Counted from the stretch's first letter, positions 19,510 through 28,825 are shown. The stretch: 64,000 bases of DNA from Silicimonas sp. (GCA_022826205.1 JAJDVJ010000057.1:1-64000); one strand, 5' to 3'. Numbers and translations: made by a program. The notes: generated from the sequence alone by a model not told the origin.

Positions 19510-20261
19510 GCGGGTGGATTGCGGTTGCGGGCCTTGGGCCGGGAGGCGACGCCCTGATCACGCCCGAGGTCCATACGGCACTGGCTGAGGCGACCGACGT
19601 CGTCGGATATTCGCGCTATGTCGACAGGGTTCCAAAGCGTGAAGGGCTTTGCCGGCATCCGTCCGAGAACAGGGTGGAAGCCGAACGGTCGCGCCTTGCG
19701 CTGGAACTGGCCGCAATGGGTCGTCGGGTGATCGTGGTTTCGTCGGGCGATCCTGGCGTGTTCGCGATGGCGTCGGCAATGTGCGAGGCGATTGAGGCCG
19801 GGCCGGGATCCTGGCGGGAACTGGATGTCCACGTGCTCCCCGGCATCACGGCCATGCTTGCCGCTTCCGCGCGGGTGGGCGCTCCGCTTGGCCATGACTT
19901 CTGCGCTGTCAACCTCTCTGACAACCTCAAGCCTTGGGCCCTGATAGAGAAGAGGCTGCGGCTCGTGGTCGAGGGCGATTTTGCCTGCGCGCTCTACAAT
20001 CCTCGCTCCAAGGCTCGGCCTGACGGATTCGCCCACGTCCTGGAACTGCTGCGTGAGCTCTGCGAACCTGAGCGCCTTGTCATCTTTGCTCGTGACGTGA
20101 CGACATCGGACGAGACCATCAGGACCGTGCTGCTGTCCGAGGCCAATCCAGAGATGGCGGACATGCGGACCGTCGTGATCCTGGGCTCGAGCCGCACCCG
20201 CCGGATTGATCGGAACGGACTGCCGCCGCTCGTCTACACGCCACGGTCGGTGACGGAATGA
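19506..20261 (+). CDS. cobJ: Precorrin-3B C17-methyltransferase CobJ
   Basis: About 251 residues from the GTG at 19506, overlapping the cobI stop. Landmarks are VAGLGPGGDALITPEV, the YSRYVDRV segment, VVSSGDPGVFAMASAM (the SAM loop) and AVNLSDNLKPW, which is characteristic of CobJ/CbiH. The enzyme methylates C-17 and contracts the ring to give precorrin-4. The last 28 bases overlap the 3' end of the oppositely oriented cobK. Confidence 0.93.
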   Translation: MSGWIAVAGLGPGGDALITPEVHTALAEATDVVGYSRYVDRVPKREGLCRHPSENRVEAERSRLALELAAMGRRVIVVSSGDPGVFAMASAMCEAIEAGPGSWRELDVHVLPGITAMLAASARVGAPLGHDFCAVNLSDNLKPWALIEKRLRLVVEGDFACALYNPRSKARPDGFAHVLELLRELCEPERLVIFARDVTTSDETIRTVLLSEANPEMADMRTVVILGSSRTRRIDRNGLPPLVYTPRSVTE

Positions 20262-20989
20262 GCAATCCAGTCCAGAACCTCTTCAATGGTGCCGACTTCG
20301 TGTCGTTGAGGCGCGTCGGGCCGGTCGATCATGAGTATCGGCAGGCCGAGCCCTCGGGCGGCATCGATCTTGGCGCGAGCGCCTTCGCCGCCGGAATTCC
20401 TGGAAACGAGGAGATCGATCCGGTGCTTTTCCAGAAGGTCACGCTCAGCCGTTTCTGCAAATGGCCCTCGATCAATGATGATGTCATGGTGTGGCAGTGC
20501 TGGGCGCTCCTTCGCGGCGTCGACAAATCGCAAGAGATAGTGATGATGCGGTTTGGCCTCGAAGACCGAGATTTCCGTTCGCCCAATGGCAAGGAAGATC
20601 CGTCTGGGGGTACTGCCAAGCGACCTGGCGGCCTCCGCCACGTCCGGCACTCGGGTCCAGCGGTCACCTGGACCGGGCGTCCACGGCGGTCGTGCAAGCG
20701 CGATCAAGGGCACGCCTGCGGCCGCGCAAGCCGCGACCGCGTTCCGACTTATTTGTGCGGCGAACGGGTTCGTGGCGTCGATCAGATGAGTAACGGAGTG
20801 GTCCTTGAGATAGTCGATCAAGCCCGCCGCGCCACCAAATCCCCCGGTTCGAGTCGGCAATGGCTGTGCGATGGGGTTCACCACGCGACCAGCGTAGGAG
20901 AACGTGGCGCGCAGCCCCATCGTGGCGATGTGCGTCGCAAGTGCGCTCGCCTCGGCGGAGCCGCCCAAGATCAGGAGATTTGGCGCCAT
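20234..20989 (-). CDS. cobK: Precorrin-6A reductase CobK
   Basis: About 251 residues beginning MAPNLLILGGSAEASALA, the Rossmann-like GGSxEA start of the CobK/CbiJ family. LIDATNPFAAQISRNA, RRIFLAIGRTEISVFE, IDRGPFAETAERDLL and LLVSRNSGGEGARAKI are further family motifs. The enzyme reduces precorrin-6A with NADPH. It is the only corrin gene on the minus strand, fitted exactly between cobJ and cobL. Its 3' end overlaps cobJ by 28 bases, and its ATG shares a CATG tetranucleotide with the cobL ATG. Its promoter must therefore lie within cobL coding sequence or further downstream. Confidence 0.93.
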   Translation of the reverse strand: MAPNLLILGGSAEASALATHIATMGLRATFSYAGRVVNPIAQPLPTRTGGFGGAAGLIDYLKDHSVTHLIDATNPFAAQISRNAVAACAAAGVPLIALARPPWTPGPGDRWTRVPDVAEAARSLGSTPRRIFLAIGRTEISVFEAKPHHHYLLRFVDAAKERPALPHHDIIIDRGPFAETAERDLLEKHRIDLLVSRNSGGEGARAKIDAARGLGLPILMIDRPDAPQRHEVGTIEEVLDWIAHSVTDRGV

Positions 20990-22187
20990 GTCTGAAGCTC
21001 GCTGGCTGACGATCATTGGTCTCGGTGAGGATGGACCGGACGGCCTGTCGCCCGCAAGCCAGGAGGCGTTGCATGCGGCGGACGTGATCATGGGATCCGA
21101 ACGGCACCTGTCCTTGGTGAAGGACAACGGTGCCGAACGAATCACGTGGCCGATCCCGTTCGAAGACGGATTGCCCGTGCTTGAAGGCCTACGTGGCCGC
21201 AAGGTGGCCGTTCTTGCGTCCGGCGATCCCTTCTGGTTCGGAGCGGGAAGCGTCATTGCCCGGCACTTCGCACCGGGAGAGTGGCGTGCCATTCCCGGTG
21301 CATCCGTGTTTTCGCTGGCGGCGGCGCGGTTGGGCTGGTCACTGGAGCACGTGGCCTGCCTTGGACTTCACGCCGCCCCGTTTGCCCGGCTCAGGCCGCA
21401 TCTGGCAGCGGGGCAGCGTGCGATCGCAACGGTTCGTGATGGTGCGGCAGTCAGCGAACTGGCTGCCTATCTCGTCGGTCTCGGTTTTGGCGAGACGCGA
21501 ATGCATGTCCTTGAAGCTCTTGGAGGTCCGCGCGAACGGTGCCGTGAAGTCGCCGCAGGCTCCTATGCACTTGAGGACGTGTTCCATCCGGTCGCTGTGG
21601 CGGTCGAGGTGGCAGGTTTTGGCACGAGCCTGTCGGTTGCCAGCGGACAGCCTGATGATATCTTCGAAAGCGACGGGCAGATGACCAAGCAGCCCATCCG
21701 TGCGATCACGCTGTCCGCGCTCGCACCACGGCCTGGGGAATTGCTTTGGGACGTCGGTTCGGGTTCGGGCTCGGTCGCGATCGAGTGGCTGATGGCACAT
21801 CTCTCGACCCAGGCGGTCGCCATAGAGATGAGGGCTGACCGTGCTGCGCGAATCCGGCGGAATGCCAAGGCGCTTGGCCAGGATCGGCTCGTGGTCGTCG
21901 AGGGTCAGGCTCCGGAATCGCTCAGCGGCCTTGAAGTTCCAGATGCCGTGTTCATCGGCGGTGGCCTCGACCGTAGTCTTCTTGACTGGATGCGGGACAA
22001 CCTTGTCCCTGGCACGCGGATCGTGGCCAATGCCGTGACGCTTGAGACGGCTGCACTTCTGACCGAAGCGCAGGCCGAATTCGGAGGCACGCTGACCAAG
22101 GTCGAGCTGGCCGAAACTGCTCCTGTCGGACGGTTTCGGTGCTGGAATGCGTACTATCCTGTCGTGCAATGGGGCGTGGCTCTATGA
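20988..22187 (+). CDS. cobL: Precorrin-6Y C5,15-methyltransferase (decarboxylating) CobL
   Basis: About 399 residues forming a natural fusion of two methylases. The N-terminal CbiE-like domain carries ASGDPFWFGAGSV and GASVFSLAAARLGW. The C-terminal CbiT-like domain (about residue 235 on) has WDVGSGSGSVAIEW, the SAM-binding motif I of class I methyltransferases. CobL methylates C-5 and C-15 and decarboxylates the C-12 acetate. AGGAG lies ten bases before the ATG, inside the antisense cobK gene. The length is normal for CobL. Confidence 0.93.
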   Translation: MSEARWLTIIGLGEDGPDGLSPASQEALHAADVIMGSERHLSLVKDNGAERITWPIPFEDGLPVLEGLRGRKVAVLASGDPFWFGAGSVIARHFAPGEWRAIPGASVFSLAAARLGWSLEHVACLGLHAAPFARLRPHLAAGQRAIATVRDGAAVSELAAYLVGLGFGETRMHVLEALGGPRERCREVAAGSYALEDVFHPVAVAVEVAGFGTSLSVASGQPDDIFESDGQMTKQPIRAITLSALAPRPGELLWDVGSGSGSVAIEWLMAHLSTQAVAIEMRADRAARIRRNAKALGQDRLVVVEGQAPESLSGLEVPDAVFIGGGLDRSLLDWMRDNLVPGTRIVANAVTLETAALLTEAQAEFGGTLTKVELAETAPVGRFRCWNAYYPVVQWGVAL

Positions 22188-22337
22188 AAGCGGGCTGCAT
22201 GCAAGAGCAAGGCGTGCGGGCGGAACGTGGCTACAATGTTGCTGGCAGGGTCGATCTTCCGGGAGTCACGATTGCAGGGCCATATTGCCAAAGTCCCGGG
22301 GTGGTCTATTCTGTACGCGGAAGAGGGGGCGCGTGGC

Positions 22338-22946
22338 ATGAACGTCCAGAAGAGGCCGACGGCCAGATCGCATCATAAGGCGACCTATCAGGACGTGCTC
22401 AACACGCCGCCCCACATGGTGGCCGAAGTGCTAGCGGGCACGCTTTACACCCAGCCGAGACCGGCCATGCGCCATGCCTGGGCGAGTTCACGCCTTGGCG
22501 GACGATTGGACGGGCCGTTTGGTCCCGATGGCGACGGCCCAGGAGGGTGGTGGATTGTAGACGAACCGGAATTGCATCTGGGCGATGACATAGTGGTGCC
22601 GGACCTCGCCGGATGGAGGCGCGAGACGATGCCCAAATACCCGGATGCAGCCTACTGCACAGTCGCTCCCGACTGGGTCTGCGAGGTGCTCTCGCCCTCA
22701 ACCCGTCGGATCGATCTGAACGAGAAGCGTGCGATCTACGCACGTGAGGGCGTCTCCCATCTCTGGTTCGTGGATCCGGACGCAAAGACGCTGGAAGCAT
22801 TTGCACTAAGTGACGGTCACTGGATGCTTCATGTCACGTTGGCAGATGACGATCCGGTTTCGCTGCCGCCGTTCGACGCCATTAGTTTCCGCCTTGACGC
22901 TCTCTGGCCTGAAGGTGCAGCCGCCGATGGTGGTGCAGCAGGATAG
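22338..22946 (+). CDS. Uma2 (DUF820) family PD-(D/E)XK nuclease-like protein
   Basis: About 202 residues from the ATG at 22338, which follows GAGGGGG; an upstream start at 22227 gives an unlikely N terminus. The sequence matches the Uma2 fold: MVAEVLAGTLYTQPRP, GDDIVVPDLAGWR (the D of the PD motif), then DWVCEVLSPSTRRIDLNEKRAIYAREGVSHLWFVDP, whose E-x-x-S-P...K part is the nuclease-like core. Uma2 proteins are common in genomes rich in mobile genes, and their roles are poorly known. It lies between cobL and the HEAT-like gene, in the same orientation, with no obvious link to B12 synthesis. Confidence 0.85.
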   Translation: MNVQKRPTARSHHKATYQDVLNTPPHMVAEVLAGTLYTQPRPAMRHAWASSRLGGRLDGPFGPDGDGPGGWWIVDEPELHLGDDIVVPDLAGWRRETMPKYPDAAYCTVAPDWVCEVLSPSTRRIDLNEKRAIYAREGVSHLWFVDPDAKTLEAFALSDGHWMLHVTLADDDPVSLPPFDAISFRLDALWPEGAAADGGAAG

Positions 22947-23532
22947 ATAGTCGGTGTTGAATCCCACATTGCATTGACCTGAGTCCCCGGTTTTGTGCCG
23001 GATTGTCCGGTCCGCGATTGTGGGCGTGGCCGGATCATTGCGGAACAGGATCGGGCATTCCGCCGCCTGATCGGGCCGCCTGTTTCTTCCTCTTCAAGCA
23101 GTACGAGCTTTCCGAAGCAGTCGATGAGGCCTCGCCCGGCGAGCTTTCGGACGGAGCCGCGCTCAAGGCGGCGACGTAGCGGACCGTGTCCGGATTGCTC
23201 GTCCAGGGATTCCAAGGCCTGATGGCCCAACCGACGCTGCTGCAGACCGCAGCCCTCCGGCCCCTCGGCGTCCGGTCTCTCTGAGGTTCGCCGCTGGTTA
23301 CTGCCAAGTGGCGTGAGTCGGGGTTCCGGGGTATTTGTCCCGGAATCAATCAGGTAGACCTTGTGACCTTCTGGAAGTTCGGACTAGATGACGCGGGGGA
23401 CTTCTGCAGGTGTGAGACCCATAGGCGCAAGCGGGCCAAAACAAAAGAGGTGACCACCATACAATCGGCCCAGAAACATACTTCGGAGATCTGCGTGCGT
23501 GTGCAAGCCCAGTGCCAGACGATTGAAAATTC
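22947..23532. other. Stretch without a recognisable gene
   Basis: About 590 bases between the Uma2 gene and the HEAT-like gene. Open frames up to 133 codons are present, but their translations are Arg/Pro/Ser-rich and lack any motif. The segment may be decayed DNA accompanying the insertion of the Uma2 gene in the cob cluster; that is only a guess. Confidence 0.45.
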
Positions 23533-24354
23533 ATGATAAGTTCCCGTATTGACCAAGTGGCTTGGCAGCCGGATTTGTTTGGAGAACGGATCTCGACGGG
23601 GAGATCGCGCGAGTACTATATGCACACAGCAAATATAGCGGAACTGGATGACCTGGAAATCCTGGCACGGATTCCTGCGGCGAAATTGTCCGAAGTGGAG
23701 GCATTGTGCGAACTGGTCATAGATCGCGGAATCGGTGACGATGCCGTTCCCGCCCTCGAAGCCCTTTGGCGACGGTTCTTCGGATTTGGTGTCGACGGTC
23801 CATTGCGGGAGCAACGCTGCGCCCTCAACGCGTTGGCGAAGATCGGAACAGAGATGTCTCGGCAAGCGCTCGTAAAGATCGTCGACGCTCCGGACCTGTT
23901 CGACGCAATTCTGCCGCTGGCTCTTGAATGCGCGACGAAAGCGCATCTCGCGCTGCCCGCGCAGAGCGTCACGCGTTGGCTGGAAGACACTCGGTCGGAG
24001 GTACGTGAACTTTCGTTCATGCTTGCCAGGAACTGCAGTTCACCGGTACCAAAAAATGTTCTGGAGGCAGGTCTCTTGGACTCCGAAGCATCGGTTCGTC
24101 GAGCCTGTCTTTTGACAATGGGACACTTCGGACATGGTGCCGCGAAATCGGGGTTGCTGGCGGAACTTGAGAGGAATCCGTCCAGCGAAATCGTGACAGC
24201 ACTGGCAGGCATTCTTGATGACGACATCATCACACGCCTCGGCCGATGTGCCATGAAGCACGAGCACCTGAGAGAACAGATCGTCGAGGAACTCGAAAGC
24301 AGCGCCGAACCTAGGGCGCTCAAGTTTGTCAACAGGCTGAAGGGCCTGCAATGA
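23533..24354 (+). CDS. HEAT-like repeat protein coupled to cobM
   Basis: 273 residues predicted to be almost wholly alpha-helical, with helical pairs resembling HEAT/armadillo repeats (for example [31 protein letters not shown] and [14 protein letters not shown]). I do not recognise a specific family. The start is uncertain: the ATG at 23533 gives an odd 29-residue leader, and the ATG at 23620 ([18 protein letters not shown]) fits the helical part better; neither has a good ribosome site. The stop overlaps the cobM start (ATGA), so it is translationally coupled to a corrin enzyme. A scaffold or adaptor role is possible but unproven. Confidence 0.6.
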   Translation: MISSRIDQVAWQPDLFGERISTGRSREYYMHTANIAELDDLEILARIPAAKLSEVEALCELVIDRGIGDDAVPALEALWRRFFGFGVDGPLREQRCALNALAKIGTEMSRQALVKIVDAPDLFDAILPLALECATKAHLALPAQSVTRWLEDTRSEVRELSFMLARNCSSPVPKNVLEAGLLDSEASVRRACLLTMGHFGHGAAKSGLLAELERNPSSEIVTALAGILDDDIITRLGRCAMKHEHLREQIVEELESSAEPRALKFVNRLKGLQ

Positions 24355-25142
24355 CGGTGCACTTCATAGGAGCCGGGCCTGGGGCCGCTGACCTGATCAC
24401 GCTGCGTGGTCGTGACCTTGTCGCCTCCTGTCCGGTGTGCATCTACGCAGGCTCGCTCGTGCCGGATGAGATTCTGTCGCATTGCCCGAAAGGTGCGCGG
24501 ATCGTGAATTCCGCGCCTCTCGATCTCGATGCGATCATTGCCGAATGCCGTATGGCACACGATGCCGGACAGGATGTGGCACGCCTTCATTCCGGCGATC
24601 CTTCAGTCTGGTCCGCCTTGGGTGAGCAGATGGAAAGGCTCCGGGAGGAGGGAATCCCCGTGTCGATCACGCCTGGCGTGCCTGCATTCGCGGCGGCAGC
24701 GGCCACGCTTGGGGCGGAGCTGACATTGCCCGGAGTCGTCCAGTCGGTCGTCCTGACACGGACCTCCGGGCGCGCATCCGCAATGCCGGAACGCGAGACG
24801 CTCGCGGAATTTGCTGCCACGGGCGCGACGCTTGCCATCCACCTTTCGATTCACCGCCTTTCGGACGTCGTGGCCGAACTGCTGCCGTTCTACGGTGAGG
24901 ACTGTCCGGTGGCCGTGGTCTTTCGGGCAAGCTGGCCCGACGAGAAAATCATCCGTGGCACGCTCGCCACCATCGTGGGGGAAATGGATGACGGCATTAC
25001 CCGGACGGCACTGATCCTTGTCGGCAAGGCATTGGGTGGCGAGTCCGGACGGCGGAGCGCGCTGTACTCGCCCGACTATGATCGGCGCTACAGGCCCCGC
25101 GTGGCGGCGGATGCGCGATCAGGCCCGATCGACCAAGACTAG
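24351..25142 (+). CDS. cobM: Precorrin-4 C11-methyltransferase CobM
   Basis: 263 residues with the CobM/CbiF landmarks: [18 protein letters not shown] at the start, [28 protein letters not shown] (the SAM loop), and [34 protein letters not shown] near residue 195 is also typical. The enzyme methylates C-11 to give precorrin-5. The ATG overlaps the stop of the HEAT-like gene. Confidence 0.94.
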   Translation: MTVHFIGAGPGAADLITLRGRDLVASCPVCIYAGSLVPDEILSHCPKGARIVNSAPLDLDAIIAECRMAHDAGQDVARLHSGDPSVWSALGEQMERLREEGIPVSITPGVPAFAAAAATLGAELTLPGVVQSVVLTRTSGRASAMPERETLAEFAATGATLAIHLSIHRLSDVVAELLPFYGEDCPVAVVFRASWPDEKIIRGTLATIVGEMDDGITRTALILVGKALGGESGRRSALYSPDYDRRYRPRVAADARSGPIDQD

Positions 25143-25186
25143 GCCGGAAGCGTTCCGCGCAACGTCACCTGCATCATGACAGGCGG

Positions 25187-25218
25187 CCGGGCGCTGGCCT
25201 TTTGGCGCCTGCGCCCGG
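25187..25218. terminator. GC-rich hairpin between cobM and the glycine-zipper gene
   Basis: Eight-base arms CCGGGCGC / GCGCCCGG enclose a partly paired interior. The hairpin lies between two convergent genes (cobM, plus strand; lipoprotein gene, minus strand). It could serve as a bidirectional terminator, although no clear T-run follows on either strand. Confidence 0.4.
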
Positions 25219-25239
25219 ACGCTCACGAATGTTTCTCTA

Positions 25240-25734
25240 CTATTGCTGGATCCGCCAACTGCCGTCGGCTTCCAGGCAGGCGACTCCAAAGGCCTGCTCG
25301 CTCTCGCCGGCGATCCTGACCGTGCTGACATATTCGCGGCAGGTCTGCCCTGCCGCGTTGCTTCCCACGCGGGTGACATTGACCTGCCCGGCCGCCGGGC
25401 CGCTGGAATTGGCGGGATTCTCCCAGACATAGATGTCCGACGAACCGGATGCCACCGCCTGCATGGTCGCCCGTTCGGCCATGATTTGGGACTGCTCGTC
25501 GAGGGAGCGTCCCAAGGCGCCGCCCACGCTCGCACCGATCACTGCGCCCAAGGCTGTGGCGGCGACCTTTCCGTCCCCTTTTCCGAACTGGTTGCCAATT
25601 GCGCCGCCGGCAATTCCGCCAATGGTCGTACCGGCCAGTTCGTTGGATCCCATGCATCCGCCAAGAGTGACGGCCAGCACCAAGGCGGAACCCGTCCTCA
25701 CCGTTCCTCTGATTTTGCTACGTACCTTCGTCAT
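25240..25734 (-). CDS. Glycine-zipper 2TM surface-antigen-like lipoprotein
   Basis: About 164 residues starting MTKVRSKIRG, after a GAGAGAG site. The lipoprotein signal peptide ends in LGGC. It is followed by a glycine zipper (GTTIGGIAGGAIGNQFGKGDG and AATALGAVIGASVGGALGRSLDE, about residues 40-85). The C-terminal half is a small domain with two cysteines (QTCREY...GVACLE) and ends SWRIQQ. This is the layout of RT0821/Lpp0805-type and 17-kDa surface antigen proteins of the outer membrane. It is antisense to the cob genes and unrelated to them in function. Confidence 0.8.
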   Translation of the reverse strand: MTKVRSKIRGTVRTGSALVLAVTLGGCMGSNELAGTTIGGIAGGAIGNQFGKGDGKVAATALGAVIGASVGGALGRSLDEQSQIMAERATMQAVASGSSDIYVWENPANSSGPAAGQVNVTRVGSNAAGQTCREYVSTVRIAGESEQAFGVACLEADGSWRIQQ

Positions 25735-26029
25735 TTGACTCTCTCTCATCATGCGTTCCCCGTTCAATCTGACTTTCGCGCCCGAAACCCCGGGCGCTCA
25801 GACCGAGGTGGAATGCGCGCTCCATTTGTTGACGCTACGAGGTGAGTGTGGCAGGTTGGCCGCCGGGTTGTCCAGACCTCCCGAATGTCCTCACTCTTCA
25901 AGGCGGGAAGATGTCAAGTCATGGGACCTCGCACTGGATGGTCGGACATGAGTCAATGCATGGCGGAACGCGCCCGGTCCGGGCTGCGGGATGGATTCCG
26001 ACCGAATCCGGCGACCGGGGGAGCGTGCC

Positions 26030-27352
26030 TTGAGCTCCGTTCAGCTTCCGCCAGGGCTGCTTGTTTCCGCCCCTGCATCGGGGACCGGCAAGACCACGGT
26101 TGCATTGGGTCTCCTGAGGGCGCTTCGTGACGAAGGGCTTTCCGTCCAGCCTTTCAAGAGCGGGCCGGACTACATTGATCCCGCTTTCCACGAGGCGGCA
26201 GCGGGCCGACGCTCCTTCAACCTAGACAGCTGGGCCATGGATGAAAGCCTGTTTGCCACCATCGCGGCGGAGGCGGCCGGCGCCGACATCGTCGTCGCCG
26301 AAGGTTCAATGGGCCTTTTCGACGGTGTCGCAGGTCGGGGCGCATTCGGATTCGGCTCCAGTGCTGAGACTGCTCGGCAGGCGGGCTGGTCGGTGTTGCT
26401 GGTTGTGGACGTCGGTGGTCAGGCGCAATCTTCGGCCGCAACTGCGCTCGGATTCAGGACCTATGATCCCCAACTGCCATTTGCAGGCGTCATACTGAAC
26501 CGTGTCGCGAGTCCCAGGCATGAGCGCTTGGCCCGGCTCGGCATGGATCGAGTCGGCATCCCGGTGCTGGGCGCACTTCCCAGGCGTGGGGATCTTCAGC
26601 TGCCCGAACGGCACCTGGGCCTCATACAGGCAGTGGAGCATCCCGATCTGGAGCGCGCCATTTCGGACTATGCAGCGTTTCTTCGCGAGCACGTGAACCT
26701 AGAGGCGCTCCGCGAGATTGCCTCATCGACTGGCTTGCCCACGCCCGGCGCCTTGCCGAGCCCACCCGCGCAACGGATTGCGCTTGCGCGGGACGCAGCG
26801 TTTTCCTTTGCCTATCCGCATCTTCTCGAAGGCTGGCGGCGGGCAGGGGCGGAGGTGTTGCCCTTTTCGCCACTCGCGGACGAGGCACCCGACGTGACGG
26901 CTGATCTCGTGTGGCTTCCCGGCGGATATCCGGAGCTTCACGCAGGGCGGTTGGCAGCTTCTATGCGGTTCATGGATGGTCTGCGCCGGCATGCGGCAAC
27001 AGCACGACCGATCCACGGCGAATGCGGCGGGTACATGGTGCTTGGTAAGACGCTGGTCGACAAGGATGGCAGCAGGCACCGGATGGCTGGCCTCCTTGGA
27101 CTCGTGACGAGCTACGAGCAGCGCAAGTTCCACCTCGGTTACCGACGCGCGATCCTTGTGGCCGGAATGCCTGGGTTCGAGGCCGGTTGGGCGCTGAGGG
27201 GACATGAGTTTCACTACTCGACCATACTTGAGCAGCCAGACGCGCCCTTGGCCGAGGTCTTTGACGCCGACGGCAAGGCCGTGCCCGAGACGGGATCCGT
27301 TCGCGACCACGTCTCGGGCACATTCTTCCACCTCATCGCGGGTGAGGCATGA
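26030..27352 (+). CDS. cobB: Hydrogenobyrinate a,c-diamide synthase CobB
   Basis: About 440 residues if the TTG at 26030 is used. The TTG follows GGGGGAG and puts LLVSAPASGTGKTTVALGLL at the usual place; an ATG at 25991 would add 13 residues. The N-terminal ATP-binding domain has the P-loop SGTGKTT and the KSGPDYIDPAFHEAA segment. The C-terminal class I glutamine amidotransferase domain has the nucleophile Cys in HGECGGYMVLG and the His in RGHEFHYS. CobB amidates the a and c side chains of hydrogenobyrinate with glutamine and ATP before cobalt insertion. It ends inside the cobA start (ATGA). Confidence 0.92.
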   Translation: MSSVQLPPGLLVSAPASGTGKTTVALGLLRALRDEGLSVQPFKSGPDYIDPAFHEAAAGRRSFNLDSWAMDESLFATIAAEAAGADIVVAEGSMGLFDGVAGRGAFGFGSSAETARQAGWSVLLVVDVGGQAQSSAATALGFRTYDPQLPFAGVILNRVASPRHERLARLGMDRVGIPVLGALPRRGDLQLPERHLGLIQAVEHPDLERAISDYAAFLREHVNLEALREIASSTGLPTPGALPSPPAQRIALARDAAFSFAYPHLLEGWRRAGAEVLPFSPLADEAPDVTADLVWLPGGYPELHAGRLAASMRFMDGLRRHAATARPIHGECGGYMVLGKTLVDKDGSRHRMAGLLGLVTSYEQRKFHLGYRRAILVAGMPGFEAGWALRGHEFHYSTILEQPDAPLAEVFDADGKAVPETGSVRDHVSGTFFHLIAGEA

Positions 27353-28071
27353 GCGGGTTCGTGAGTTTCGTGGGTTCCGGGCCGGGCGATCCGGAACTGC
27401 TGACGCTGAAGGCTGTGGACCGGTTACAGCGCGCGGATGCAGTCCTTTATGACGACCTGTCGTCCGGCCCGATTCTGGAACATGCGAGACCTGATGCCGA
27501 CCTGGTGAGCGTTGCCAAGCGTGCAGGCCGGAAGTCACCACGGCAGGATCATGTCAGTCGCCTACTTGTCGACTATGCAAAACGCGGTGGACGGATTGTG
27601 CGGCTGAAGTCGGGCGATGGCGGCATCTTCGGGCGCCTGGAAGAGGAATTGGGGGCGCTTCGCGCAGAAGCGCTGGAATTCGAGATCATTCCGGGAGTGC
27701 CATCAGCCTGCGCGGCGGCGGCGGAGGCTGGGATCCCGTTGACGCGGCGGCTCGCCTCGCGTCGTGTGCAATTCATCACAGGCCACGATGTGGCAGGAAA
27801 CCTGCCAAAGGACTTGAACGTTGCTGCGCTCGCCGACGCTCATGCAACGACTGTGGTCTACATGGGGCGCCGAACCTTTGCCGACCTTGCCGGAATCCTG
27901 ATGGCACACGGCTTGCCCGGTGACACGCATGCGCTGATGGCGGAGGGCGTGACCACTTCCGAGCAGAACATCGGCAGGTACACAGTCGCCGAACTGGCAC
28001 GTCGACTGCGTGAGGAGCAACCGGGGCATGCGCCCACGCTCATCCTCTATGGTGCGTTGTCCGATGGATGA
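27349..28071 (+). CDS. cobA: Uroporphyrinogen-III C-methyltransferase CobA
   Basis: 240 residues, a stand-alone SUMT without the CysG siroheme domain. Landmarks are VSFVGSGPGDPELLTLKAVDRLQRADAVLYDDL, EIIPGVPSACAAAAEAGIPLTRR and VVYMG. It makes precorrin-2 by C-2 and C-7 methylation using SAM. The SAM loop reads LKSGDGGIFGR; canonical enzymes have GGDPF or SGDP here, so the usual proline is a glycine. The gene overlaps cobB by four bases and cobF by eight. Confidence 0.92.
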   Translation: MSGFVSFVGSGPGDPELLTLKAVDRLQRADAVLYDDLSSGPILEHARPDADLVSVAKRAGRKSPRQDHVSRLLVDYAKRGGRIVRLKSGDGGIFGRLEEELGALRAEALEFEIIPGVPSACAAAAEAGIPLTRRLASRRVQFITGHDVAGNLPKDLNVAALADAHATTVVYMGRRTFADLAGILMAHGLPGDTHALMAEGVTTSEQNIGRYTVAELARRLREEQPGHAPTLILYGALSDG

Positions 28072-28825
28072 ACTGGTCCTGATCGGGATCGGTACAGGAA
28101 GCCCGAACCACCTGACACGCGAGGGCGAGGCGGAGATTCGCAAGGCGGACTGCATTCTCGTTCCAAGGAAGGGATCAAGGAAGTCGGACCTGGCGAACTT
28201 GAAGAGGGGCATCTGCGTGACAGTTCTGGGCGAAGAGGCTGAAGCGCGCATCCTCGAATTCGACATGCCGGCCCGTGAATCCGGGTCCGACTATCTCGCA
28301 AGCGTCGATGCCTGGCATGGCGAAATCCGCAAGGCCTGGGATGCGGCCCTCGAGGCCAAAGATGTGGAACGCGTGGCGATGCTCGTCTGGGGCGACCCGT
28401 CGCTTTATGACAGCACGCTCAGGATTGCGACACGACTTCGCCCTGCGCCGAAGGTCAGGGTCGTGCCAGGCATCACCGCGTTGCAGGCTCTGACCGCCGC
28501 GCACGCCATTCCGCTCAACGAGGTCAACGCACCGGTCACGATCACGACAGGGCGACGGTTGCGCGAAGAGGGATGGCCCGAAGGTGCGGAGACCGTTGCG
28601 GTGATGCTGGACGGAGAACTGAGCTTTCGACACCTTGATCCGAGCCAGTTGCATGTCTGGTGGGGCGCGTATCTCGGAATGAAGGATCAGGTCCTGGCAA
28701 GCGGCCCGTTGGCCGAGGTCGCCGAGAGGATTGCCGAGACCCGTGCAGCCGCGCGTGACGCGCATGGCTGGATCATGGACACTTATCTCCTGAAGCGTCG
28801 CAATCGGGATGTGAAGAGGTGGTAG
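28064..28825 (+). CDS. cobF: Precorrin-6A synthase (deacetylating) CobF
   Basis: About 253 residues from the ATG at 28064, which overlaps the end of cobA by eight bases. Landmarks are LIGIGTGSPNHLTREGE, LVWGDPSLYDSTLRIA (the SAM loop), RVVPGITALQALTAAHAIPLN, and the C-terminal HGWIMDTYLLKRRN. CobF methylates C-1 and removes the acetyl group to give precorrin-6A, a step specific to the aerobic pathway. A damaged copy of its C-terminal part lies about 2.4 kb downstream. Confidence 0.93.
   Translation: MDELVLIGIGTGSPNHLTREGEAEIRKADCILVPRKGSRKSDLANLKRGICVTVLGEEAEARILEFDMPARESGSDYLASVDAWHGEIRKAWDAALEAKDVERVAMLVWGDPSLYDSTLRIATRLRPAPKVRVVPGITALQALTAAHAIPLNEVNAPVTITTGRRLREEGWPEGAETVAVMLDGELSFRHLDPSQLHVWWGAYLGMKDQVLASGPLAEVAERIAETRAAARDAHGWIMDTYLLKRRNRDVKRW

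Noticed and set aside
25835..26029. A third cobalamin riboswitch upstream of cobB
   Set aside because: A GGCGGGAAG-like string is present, but the conserved GCCCCCGCxACTGTA and AAGCCxGGAGACCTGCC segments are missing.
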